64,000 nt of DNA, taken from Saprospiraceae bacterium. Lineage in GTDB: Bacteria; Bacteroidota; Bacteroidia; Chitinophagales; Saprospiraceae. The notes beneath the pieces are model-generated. The model searched no databases. It was not told the DNA's origin and worked only from the letters and a program-made list of their open reading frames with translations. The stretch spans positions 1-64,000 of the forward strand of contig JAIYAP010000059.1 of assembly GCA_027488935.1 (NCBI GenBank), written 5' to 3'. Both the position numbers and the translations under genes were made by a program. Below, piece by piece: positions 56,010 through 63,041 of the stretch (positions within the stretch are counted from its first letter, which is position 1; every line of letters starts with the position of its first letter).

Positions 56010-57326
56010 TTAAGGAGTTTTAACAGGCAGGTAATAAAGTACAACCCGTTTGTCTTTGCTTAAGTACAAATTAGCAGCCCGACGCAGGTCTTCCTTGGTC
56101 ACTTTGCGGTAACGTTCCAGTTCGGTATTAATCAAATTGGCGTCGCCAAAAAACATTTCGTAGGTAGCCAGGGATTCTGCAATACCGACAACCCGATTGT
56201 TGGCACCGATAAAGTCGTTTTCCACTTGATTTTGCACCCGCTGAAATTCTTTGTCCGAAACGAGGTTCGTTTGCACATCTTTAATAATCGCGTCCATCGC
56301 ATTTTCCAAAGCAGCAGGATCAATGTTCATCGCTGCGATGGCATACATCATAAAAGCACCTGGATCTTCCAATTCGAGCGGAAAAGAGCCTGCGCCTACT
56401 GATTTTTGTTGTTCGTCGACCAATTGTTTGTTGAGGCGGCTGCTTTCTCCTTGACTCAGCAGCATACCCAACATTTTAACGGCATAAAAATCGGCAGCGC
56501 CTTGTGCTGGAATATGGTAGCTGTACACCAGGGCGGGCAATTGGATATTGTCCATAAAGGTATCCCGTACTTCCCGAACGATGGGAGGTTCTGTGATTTT
56601 GGGACGGAAAATAGCCTGTTCGCCTTTTGGAATATCCTTAAAATACAATTCGATCAATTGCTTGGTCTGCTCGATGTTCAGATCGCCGGCAATACTGAGA
56701 ATGGCATTGTCGGGCCGATAGAAGTCTTTGTAAAACTGCTGAAAATCAACCACATTCGCGGCATCAATATCTACCAAAGATCCGATCACCGAGTGGGAAT
56801 ACGGGTGCACTTTATAGGTGCGCTTCATGGTTTCTTCCAACAATCGTCCGTACGGGCGATTATCATATCGCAAACGCCGTTCTTCCTTTACTACTTGTCG
56901 TTGGGTTTCGATCCCGGCAGGCTCCACCATAGCGTGCAGCATCCGTTCGCTTTCGAGCCACAGTCCGAGTGCCAATTGATTACTGGGTAAAACTTCGTAA
57001 TAAAAAGTGCGGTCGTAAGTGGTATTTGCATTGTTGGTGCCGCCGGCATTGCTGATATAATCGTCGAATTGACCTCGGGCGATGTTTTCGGAACCTTCAA
57101 ACAGCAAGTGTTCGAAAAAGTGGGCAAATCCGGTGCGGTTGACACTTTCGTTTTTAGAGCCAACATGGTACATCACGGATACTGCCACAATGGGCGTGCT
57201 GTGATCCTCGTGCAGCATCACTTTCAGGCCATTGGGCAGATCGAATTTTTGAAAATTAATTTGTTGCGCGTTCGATGCGCCGCCAAGCGCCAGTGCGAAC
57301 GCGAGTAGAAAAATGCGTCGTTTCAT
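56010..57326 (-). CDS. M16 family zinc peptidase (catalytic)
   Basis: This 438-aa periplasmic peptidase has a signal peptide (1-20, ending Ala-Ser-Asn-Ala-Gln) and the inverted zinc motif HFFEH at residues 69-73, with the third ligand Glu in VVKEERRLRYDNRPYG near 148. It likely forms a clamp with the zinc-less partner encoded downstream. The ATG at 57326 is preferred over a TTG at 57362, since a near-consensus CATCTTTG box lies about 25 bp upstream of it. Confidence 0.92.
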   Translation of the reverse strand: MKRRIFLLAFALALGGASNAQQINFQKFDLPNGLKVMLHEDHSTPIVAVSVMYHVGSKNESVNRTGFAHFFEHLLFEGSENIARGQFDDYISNAGGTNNANTTYDRTFYYEVLPSNQLALGLWLESERMLHAMVEPAGIETQRQVVKEERRLRYDNRPYGRLLEETMKRTYKVHPYSHSVIGSLVDIDAANVVDFQQFYKDFYRPDNAILSIAGDLNIEQTKQLIELYFKDIPKGEQAIFRPKITEPPIVREVRDTFMDNIQLPALVYSYHIPAQGAADFYAVKMLGMLLSQGESSRLNKQLVDEQQKSVGAGSFPLELEDPGAFMMYAIAAMNIDPAALENAMDAIIKDVQTNLVSDKEFQRVQNQVENDFIGANNRVVGIAESLATYEMFFGDANLINTELERYRKVTKEDLRRAANLYLSKDKRVVLYYLPVKTP

Positions 57327-57483
57327 GCCAGATTTTTTAAATTCGGGCCAAAGATGCATCAATTAGTTGGAGCGTTGTACCAACAATCGATGAACATCCG
57401 TCCGGTTTCGGCAAAAAAACAAAATGCATTTCAAACAGCGGAAATAATTTTGCCCGTTGTTGAGTTTTGAACGCATTGGGCCT

Positions 57484-57954
57484 TTAAATGACCTTATCCG
57501 CGCAAGAGGACGATGCGAAAGCGTCTGGTTTGGCTTTAAAAACAAAACCCATGCTCAGAATGTAGCCCATTGCTTCTTTCAATGCTGTATTGCTTTCAAA
57601 TGCCGGATCGGTATTGATGTCCGCATGTACCTCCAGGGCAACACTGTATTGATCGAGCAAATGGCAGAGTGCGTAAGCGACCTCTACCGAGCGGGCAACC
57701 TCCAGGATCATCCGTTCGCGCAGGGTCATTTTACGGAAAACTTTATCATTGGAGATAAACATAAATCCGCCGCGTTTTTCGCGCAAAAACACAATAACTG
57801 AGGCAAAATGTACTTCCTCGCCGATCACTTGCGAGTCTGTTCCGATGCACACTTTCAACTTGAAGCCGCTGGCAATTTCCCGTTTAATGGTTTCCTCCAC
57901 TGCGTTCAACAGGGGTTGCTCAATGCGCTGTCCGTTAAGTCTTCTCCACTCCAT
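57484..57954 (-). CDS. RNase H-like YkuK family protein
   Basis: This 156-aa protein belongs to the DUF458/YkuK family with an RNase H-like fold. The first acidic position is in VCIGTDSQV (Asp near 39), and the second is in VHADINTDP. It ends KPDAFASSSCADKVI, a close match to the family ending. The cellular role is not established. Confidence 0.9.
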   Translation of the reverse strand: MEWRRLNGQRIEQPLLNAVEETIKREIASGFKLKVCIGTDSQVIGEEVHFASVIVFLREKRGGFMFISNDKVFRKMTLRERMILEVARSVEVAYALCHLLDQYSVALEVHADINTDPAFESNTALKEAMGYILSMGFVFKAKPDAFASSSCADKVI

Positions 57955-58051
57955 GTTTTAAATTTTTTGAGTGAACAATAAAATCCCTGCATCACCAAAT
58001 CAAAGCAAAAGGGGGAAGCAGGCCGTTAACAACAGAATAGTTAGGTGCAAT

Positions 58052-58102
58052 CAATATATTGTTAGTCAAATGTAGGGTTATTACAAAAGAATGTTTGACT
58101 AA
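58052..58102. promoter_or_regulatory. Palindrome and inverted repeat, possible operator
   Basis: CAATATATTG (58052-58061) is a perfect palindrome, directly followed by the inverted repeat TTAGTCAAA (58062-58070) and TTTGACTAA (58094-58102). The group lies 30-80 bp upstream of a promoter box. A CAATATATT copy recurs at 58129, overlapping that box. Regulatory function is inferred. Confidence 0.4.
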
Positions 58103-58131
58103 ATTTTTAAAAATAACACTAACTTAAACAA

Positions 58132-58139
58132 TATATTTG
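58132..58139 (+). promoter_or_regulatory. TATATTTG promoter element of the DUF4442 gene
   Basis: Full match to TAnnTTTG, 19 bp before the ATG at 58159, giving a short leader. Confidence 0.55.
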
Positions 58140-58158
58140 CCGAAACAGTTCCTTTTCA

Positions 58159-58644
58159 ATGAAAAAAACTTCTTTTTACCGTTGGGTCAATGAAAAATGG
58201 CGTATGCGGCTTTTCCTGTTTTGGAAATTGCCTGCTGCCTGGTTTATGGGTATGTATGTGGAGCAATGTGATGCGCACATGGCCCGGGTGGCACTACCCT
58301 ATCGTTGGCGTTCTCAAAATCCTTTTCGTTCCACCTATTTTGCGGCACAATGTGCAGCAGCCGAACTTTCGACCGGGTTATTAGGCCTGGCCGAGTTGCA
58401 AGAGATGCCGCCGGTTTCCATGTTAGTAACGGCCGTTCGGGCAGAATTTTATAAAAAGGCCGACCGTACCCTGGTTTTTGAATGTAAACAGGGGCGCGAC
58501 ATTGCCCAGATCATACAGCAGGCGGTTGAAACCGGAACTGCACAGGAAATCGTGATGGAATCGAGCGGTTACTTGCCGGATGGCACCTTGGCTGCCCGGG
58601 TTTGGATCCATTGGTCGTTTAAGCGGAAATCGAAAAACGTATAA
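58159..58644 (+). CDS. DUF4442 domain-containing hotdog-fold protein
   Basis: This 161-aa protein has a hotdog-like pattern: an N-terminal helix with FWKLPAAWFMGMYVEQC, then RSTYFAAQCAAAELSTGLL and a long strand region MLVTAVRAEFYKKADRTLVF. The family is related to acyl-CoA thioesterases and acyltransferase-associated domains, but its substrate is unknown. It has its own promoter and possible operator upstream. Confidence 0.85.
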   Translation: MKKTSFYRWVNEKWRMRLFLFWKLPAAWFMGMYVEQCDAHMARVALPYRWRSQNPFRSTYFAAQCAAAELSTGLLGLAELQEMPPVSMLVTAVRAEFYKKADRTLVFECKQGRDIAQIIQQAVETGTAQEIVMESSGYLPDGTLAARVWIHWSFKRKSKNV

Positions 58645-58759
58645 AGTACGACAGGTTACTAACCATGCCAAATGTGCATTTAGGCCAAAGTTGAAAGCCT
58701 TTTACACATACCGCCTTGATACTGTGGCGTAAGCGTAGTATCGTACTATGTTAACAACA

Positions 58760-58768
58760 TGTGGATAA
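58760..58768 (-). promoter_or_regulatory. Perfect DnaA box
   Basis: TGTGGATAA is the reverse complement of the consensus DnaA box TTATCCACA. It sits in a 216-bp gap upstream of the MBL hydrolase and about 0.8 kb from parA-parB. Only one perfect box is present, so this alone does not show an origin. Confidence 0.55.
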
Positions 58769-58820
58769 TCGGGGGATAACTAAACCCGACTTTTGCCTGC
58801 CTAAATGTTGGTAACCAAGG

Positions 58821-58828
58821 TATCTTTG
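58821..58828 (+). promoter_or_regulatory. TATCTTTG promoter element of the MBL hydrolase
   Basis: Full match to TAnnTTTG, 32 bp before the ATG at 58861. Confidence 0.55.
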
Positions 58829-58860
58829 CAGTTCTAAATTTACGGTTTTTTCCATACGCC

Positions 58861-59544
58861 ATGAAGATTACATATTACGGACATTCTTGCATTTTACTGA
58901 CCATTGGCAGTACCCGAATCTTGTTGGATCCGTTTATTACTGGCAATCCGCTTGCTACGGAAGTTGATGTGAATGCCTTGCGTTGTGAATATATTTTCCT
59001 GTCGCATGCGCATGGCGATCATGTGGGTGATGTGGAAACCGTAATGGCTCATAATCCCGAGGCGACAATCGTTGGGATAGCAGAAGTGAGTGGTTATTAT
59101 GGCCACAAGGGGTTTAAGGCCCATCCGATGAACATTGGCGGCTGGTGGAATTTTGATTTTGGTCGGGTAAAAATGGTTCATGCGGTACACAGCAGCAGTT
59201 TTCCCGATGGCAGCTACGGCGGAACGGCCGTGGGCTATGTGTTTGATACACCGGAGGGCGTCGTGTATTTTGCGGGTGATACGGCGGTACATATGGATAT
59301 GCAACTGATACCGATGACTTGTCCGCCACTCGATCTTGCAATTTTGCCGCTTGGTTCCAATTTTACGATGGATTATCACGATGCCTTGTTGGCCAGTGAT
59401 TTTGTACGTTGTAAACGAGTACTGGGGTGCCATTACGACACATTTGGCTATATTGTAATTGACCAATCAGAAGCCATTGCAGCCTTTGAGGCAAAAGGGA
59501 AAGATCTGGAGTTGTTGCCGATCGGCGGTAGCCTAGAAATTTAA
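58861..59544 (+). CDS. MBL-fold metal-dependent hydrolase (UPF0173-like)
   Basis: This 227-aa metallo-beta-lactamase-fold protein has the zinc motif HAHGDH (His49, His51, Asp53, His54), a third His in the VKMVHAVHSSS segment, and YFAGDTAVH. It matches the UPF0173 group of small cytoplasmic hydrolases. Its substrate is unknown. It lies 50 bp upstream of parA and may be cotranscribed. Confidence 0.88.
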   Translation: MKITYYGHSCILLTIGSTRILLDPFITGNPLATEVDVNALRCEYIFLSHAHGDHVGDVETVMAHNPEATIVGIAEVSGYYGHKGFKAHPMNIGGWWNFDFGRVKMVHAVHSSSFPDGSYGGTAVGYVFDTPEGVVYFAGDTAVHMDMQLIPMTCPPLDLAILPLGSNFTMDYHDALLASDFVRCKRVLGCHYDTFGYIVIDQSEAIAAFEAKGKDLELLPIGGSLEI

Positions 59545-59594
59545 CAAGCACACACAACATTTACCAATAAATTTCTGATAACATGCTCAAAGAC

Positions 59595-60362
59595 ATGGGT
59601 AAAATTATAGCGATTGCCAACCAAAAAGGCGGTGTAGGCAAAACAACCACGGCAATTAATCTTGCTGCTTCTCTGGCAATTTTGGAGAAAAAAGTATTGA
59701 TTATTGATGCTGATCCACAGGCCAATGCTTCTTCGGGGGTGGGATTGCCGGATAGCAACGATGTTCCAGGTTTGTACGAATGTTTGGTGGACGGCATTGA
59801 TCCGCGCACGGCCATTATTTCTACCGAAACCGCCAATTTACATCTATTGCCATCCAGCATCAATTTGGTTGGTGCGGAGTTGGAGTTGATTAACATGCCC
59901 AACCGCGAATACATCATGCGTGGTATTGTGGCAGAAGTGCGCAAAGATTACGACTATATCTTCATCGATTGTTTGCCATCGCTGGGTTTGATTACCCTGA
60001 ATGCTTTGGTAGCTGCGGATACCGTGTTAATTCCGGTGCAATGTGAAATGTTTTCATTTGAAGGGTTGTCGAAATTGAAAAACACGATTACTTTGGTAAA
60101 ACAAGGCTACAATCCAAATTTGCAGGTAGAAGGTCTGGTCATTTCCATGTACGATACCCGTTTGCGTTTGGCCAATGCGATTGTAGAAGAGGTGCGGAAC
60201 AGCTCGGACGATTATGTGTTTGAAACAATTATCCACCGCAATAGTCGTATTGCGGAGGCTCCTATGCAACATACGCCCGTTGCGCTGTATGATGTGAGTA
60301 GCAAAGGCGCAACCAACTTTTTTAACCTGGCTGAGGAATTCCTGAGAAAAAACCAGAATTAA
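59595..60362 (+). CDS. parA: Chromosome-partitioning ATPase ParA
   Basis: This 255-aa ATPase has the deviant Walker A motif KGGVGKTTT near residue 10, DADPQANAS and [11 protein letters not shown] (Walker B), and lacks an N-terminal DNA-binding domain, as in chromosomal Soj/ParA. With ParB it separates newly copied origins. ATG 59583 lies four codons upstream and is possible. The next gene begins directly after the stop. Confidence 0.95.
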   Translation: MGKIIAIANQKGGVGKTTTAINLAASLAILEKKVLIIDADPQANASSGVGLPDSNDVPGLYECLVDGIDPRTAIISTETANLHLLPSSINLVGAELELINMPNREYIMRGIVAEVRKDYDYIFIDCLPSLGLITLNALVAADTVLIPVQCEMFSFEGLSKLKNTITLVKQGYNPNLQVEGLVISMYDTRLRLANAIVEEVRNSSDDYVFETIIHRNSRIAEAPMQHTPVALYDVSSKGATNFFNLAEEFLRKNQN

Positions 60363-61265
60363 ATGGCAAAAACTACCTTTAATACCAAAGGAATTGGAAC
60401 GTTGTTGAAAAATGCGTCCCAGTTAGAACAAGCAATCAAAGAAGATCAACAAGAAGTCATTCGAGAGTTGACCAACCATATCCTGTTGTTGCCCATTGAG
60501 CACATCGAGGCTAATATGGATCAGCCACGGAAAGACTTTGATGATAAGGCATTGGACGAGTTGGCAGCCAGCATTAAGGTGCATGGTCTGATTCAACCAA
60601 TCACGGTGCGCCGTTTGCATGAAAAAGCATACCAGATTATTTCTGGTGAACGCCGTTTTCGGGCCAGCAAACGCGCAGGTCTAACCGAAATACCAGCATA
60701 CGTACGGATCGCCAACAACCAGGAAATGCTGGAAATGGCCCTGATCGAAAACATTCAACGGGAAGACCTGAATGCCATCGAGATCGCCATGTCGTATGCA
60801 AGCCTGATGGAAGAATGCAAACTGACGCACGAACAAATTTCGGAACGGGTTGGGAAAGATCGGACGACCATTACCAATTATACGCGCCTGCTGACTTTAT
60901 CGGATAAAATACAGGAGGCCGTACGCGAGCGTAAACTTTCGATGGGGCATGCGCGTTCTTTAGCGGGGATTAAAGACAATGCGGCGTTTCAAAATTCGCT
61001 GTTTGCAAAAATCATCACGGAAGAATTATCTGTTCGTGCCGTAGAGGAATTGATCCGCAAATACCAGGAAGAAACCAAAGGCGCAAAGCCTGCGGACAGC
61101 AAACGCCTGCCCGATCATTTACGCAATATTCAAGACCAATTTAGCGCCTTTTTCGGGGCAAAAGTGGCACTTAAACGCAATGATAAAGGCAATGGCCAAC
61201 TGATCGTGAAGTTCGAAAACGACGGTGAATTGAACCGTTTGATCGAGCTCATTGAGGAAAAATAG
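60363..61265 (+). CDS. parB: Chromosome-partitioning protein ParB
   Basis: This 300-aa protein has the CTPase/ParB N-domain with the GERRFRASKRAGLTEIP motif and IENIQREDLNAIE, then the helix-turn-helix (EECKLTHEQISERVGKDR) that binds parS sites. The C-terminal part (about 245-300) is the dimer domain. Its ATG follows the parA stop with no gap. I did not find a clear parS site in the window. Confidence 0.95.
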   Translation: MAKTTFNTKGIGTLLKNASQLEQAIKEDQQEVIRELTNHILLLPIEHIEANMDQPRKDFDDKALDELAASIKVHGLIQPITVRRLHEKAYQIISGERRFRASKRAGLTEIPAYVRIANNQEMLEMALIENIQREDLNAIEIAMSYASLMEECKLTHEQISERVGKDRTTITNYTRLLTLSDKIQEAVRERKLSMGHARSLAGIKDNAAFQNSLFAKIITEELSVRAVEELIRKYQEETKGAKPADSKRLPDHLRNIQDQFSAFFGAKVALKRNDKGNGQLIVKFENDGELNRLIELIEEK

Positions 61266-61294
61266 GGGCCGTTTTTATTAATAAGAAATTAATT

Positions 61295-61323
61295 TTGGAA
61301 GGTGATTGCATGCGTTAAATTTG
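61295..61323 (+). promoter_or_regulatory. Promoter of the acidic protein gene
   Basis: TTG (61295-61297), an 18-bp spacer and TAAATTTG (61316-61323) form a good Bacteroidota promoter in the gap after parB. Transcription would start near 61330. Confidence 0.65.
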
Positions 61324-61375
61324 TTTTACCTTGTCACTAAACAAATCTTTCCTTCACTTTTCAAAATTAAATACC

Positions 61376-61639
61376 ATGTTGCACACTGAACAACTCGACC
61401 AAGTTGAAATGGAATTGCTCCTCGACGAAGCAACCGAACTCGAACTTACTTCTTTTGACGACGAAACCTCTGAAGAAGAAGAGGAAGTAGAAAGCGAGGA
61501 AGATATGGACGAAGAGGATATGGATGACGAAGAGGAAGATATGGATGAAGAGGAAGAAGGCGATGATGAAGAGGGAGAAGAAGGCGACGACGAAGAGGGT
61601 GACGATGAAGAAGCGTCTGAGGAAGAAGCTGAAAATTAA
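61376..61639 (+). CDS. Highly acidic 87-aa protein
   Basis: The first third is a short amphipathic part (LHTEQLDQVEMELLLDEA) and the remaining 55 or so residues are almost only Glu and Asp, with a few Met, Gly and Ser. This would be a disordered, strongly negative protein. It could mimic DNA or buffer basic proteins, but no function is known. A good promoter precedes it and a strong terminator follows it, which argues for a real, monocistronic gene. The low-complexity GAAGAG/GATGAA codons are typical of a slippage-prone tract. Confidence 0.7.
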   Translation: MLHTEQLDQVEMELLLDEATELELTSFDDETSEEEEEVESEEDMDEEDMDDEEEDMDEEEEGDDEEGEEGDDEEGDDEEASEEEAEN

Positions 61640-61643
61640 TTCC

Positions 61644-61710
61644 AATGGGTTGAATTGTACGCCAAAGCACGCTTTTGCAATATTGGACAACAATTCAACC
61701 CATTTTTTTA
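61644..61710 (+). terminator. Rho-independent terminator after the acidic gene
   Basis: AATGGGTTGAATTG (61644-61657) pairs perfectly with CAATTCAACCCATT (61691-61704) over 14 bp, followed by a T-run. The loop is about 33 nt. Confidence 0.8.
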
Positions 61711-61766
61711 TCTCAATTTATTTATGCCCGCTATTTTTATAGGCAGTGCTTAAAGTCGGACTTTAG

Positions 61767-62627
61767 TTATTCCGCAGTGGGTACTTTTAGCAGTTCTGGA
61801 CGAAATACAATCAGTGTTCTGCGGTTTTTTTGGCGCCCTTCTGGCGTTTCATTCGAAGTTATTGGATAAAACTCCCCTTTCCCTACCGGTGTCATTTGGT
61901 TTGCGTTGATGTTGTAGTCGCGGATAAGCAGCCGAACCAAGGTGGTCGCACGCAGCAAACTCCATTCCCAGGTATCTTTTAGTATTTTATTGTCTTTCGG
62001 CAATGCGTTATCAGTAAACGCTACAATATCCACGTCTATATCCGGGTGGTTGCTCAGGTATCCTGCCAAGTTCGAAAGCAGGCTTTTCCCATTGGTATTT
62101 ACATTGATCCCCGCAAGGTCGAACAGGTATTTGTCATTGAAATTGACCACCACGGTTTCGCCTTCAATTGCAATGGCCACGCCTTCCGATTTTTCAAATA
62201 CTTTCGTGAGGTTGTTTTTTAAATTATCCAGTTGCAGTTTGCGTTCTGTTTGGGCGCTGCGTACTTTTTGAACAATTGCGATGCGGTTGTCCAATTGCGC
62301 TTTGGTGGCAGCCAATTCTTTTTCGAGGGCAATTTTTTCCGAAATAAGTTTACTGGAAGATTCGCCCATTTGCTGCGTTCGGGAACTGAGTTCGGTGCGC
62401 AAATCGGCCAGCATCGTTTCCTGATTACCAATAGTTCGGTTGAGGGCGCCCACCATATCGGTCAATTTGGCGGTCTCTGCCTTTCGGTCTTGCAATTCCT
62501 TTACAAAAACACTTTCGCGTGCTTCTCCCAGTTCGCGGGTGCGTACTTCTGCTTTGTAGATTTTGGGTTTTACACAAGCACTCATTCCAGCAATCATTAA
62601 AATCAACAGCAACAATCCTTTTCTCAT
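61767..62627 (-). CDS. OmpA-family lipoprotein with coiled coil
   Basis: This 286-aa protein has a signal peptide with lipobox (GMSAC, Cys18), a long helical coiled coil (about 40-150) and a C-terminal OmpA peptidoglycan-binding domain (about 165-280, with VDIVAFTDNALP and NRRTLIVFRP). It probably links the outer membrane to the cell wall. It lies 34 bp downstream of the DUF1573 reading frame on the same strand. Confidence 0.88.
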   Translation of the reverse strand: MRKGLLLLILMIAGMSACVKPKIYKAEVRTRELGEARESVFVKELQDRKAETAKLTDMVGALNRTIGNQETMLADLRTELSSRTQQMGESSSKLISEKIALEKELAATKAQLDNRIAIVQKVRSAQTERKLQLDNLKNNLTKVFEKSEGVAIAIEGETVVVNFNDKYLFDLAGINVNTNGKSLLSNLAGYLSNHPDIDVDIVAFTDNALPKDNKILKDTWEWSLLRATTLVRLLIRDYNINANQMTPVGKGEFYPITSNETPEGRQKNRRTLIVFRPELLKVPTAE

Positions 62628-62661
62628 ACGTAGTTGTTGTGGTAGTATTTGTTTGGGTCTT

Positions 62662-62985
62662 TTATTCGCGTTTGGGCTGAACCTGCACCAATAATTGTAC
62701 CTGTTTTACCAGTGGGTAATCGTTGGCATCTGTATTTTTAAAAATAACGTCGATTGTTTTGGACTGATTGCCCGAATGGCCGGCCGTATTAAAAATTAGG
62801 TTGATGCGGCCGAGCGCTTTGGCAGGAATGGGCCCTTCTGTCCAATCCATATAAATACATTCGCAAGCGCTAACAATTTCGATTTCGAGTGGGTCTTTCC
62901 CGGTATTTTCAAAGATAAATTCGGTTCCTATTTTTTCCCCTTCCTGCACGGTCCCGAAAACAATGGTGTCTTGCTTAAAACGCAA
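62662..62985 (-). CDS. DUF1573 domain-containing reading frame (start unclear)
   Basis: The 107 residues from TTG 62985 cover the DUF1573 fold: FKQDTIVFGTVQEGEKIG, FENTGKDPLEIEIVSACECI, and a C-terminal VKQVQLLVQV. The frame is open further upstream with plausible residues (IEADTIAPGIDWNNPVDAVL) but no ATG or GTG occurs; ATT at 63042 or TTG at 62985 are the only candidate starts. The upstream OmpA frame runs to 63042 and lies in -1 phase across a T9 tract. The frame may thus be expressed by slippage, by reinitiation, or be part of one gene with a sequencing error. No signal peptide is visible in the frame itself. Confidence 0.55.
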   Translation of the reverse strand: MRFKQDTIVFGTVQEGEKIGTEFIFENTGKDPLEIEIVSACECIYMDWTEGPIPAKALGRINLIFNTAGHSGNQSKTIDVIFKNTDANDYPLVKQVQLLVQVQPKRE

Positions 62986-63041
62986 AACGGCATCGACCGG
63001 ATTATTCCAGTCGATGCCGGGCGCGATCGTATCGGCCTCAA

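Noticed and set aside
58861-61265. Plasmid or integrated element on account of parA-parB
   Set aside because: ParA/ParB are of the chromosomal type, and no replication or mobility genes occur; the neighbours are housekeeping-like.
61376-61639. Acidic gene as pure low-complexity DNA without coding meaning
   Set aside because: A full promoter upstream, an intact frame with start and stop, and a strong terminator speak for a real gene.
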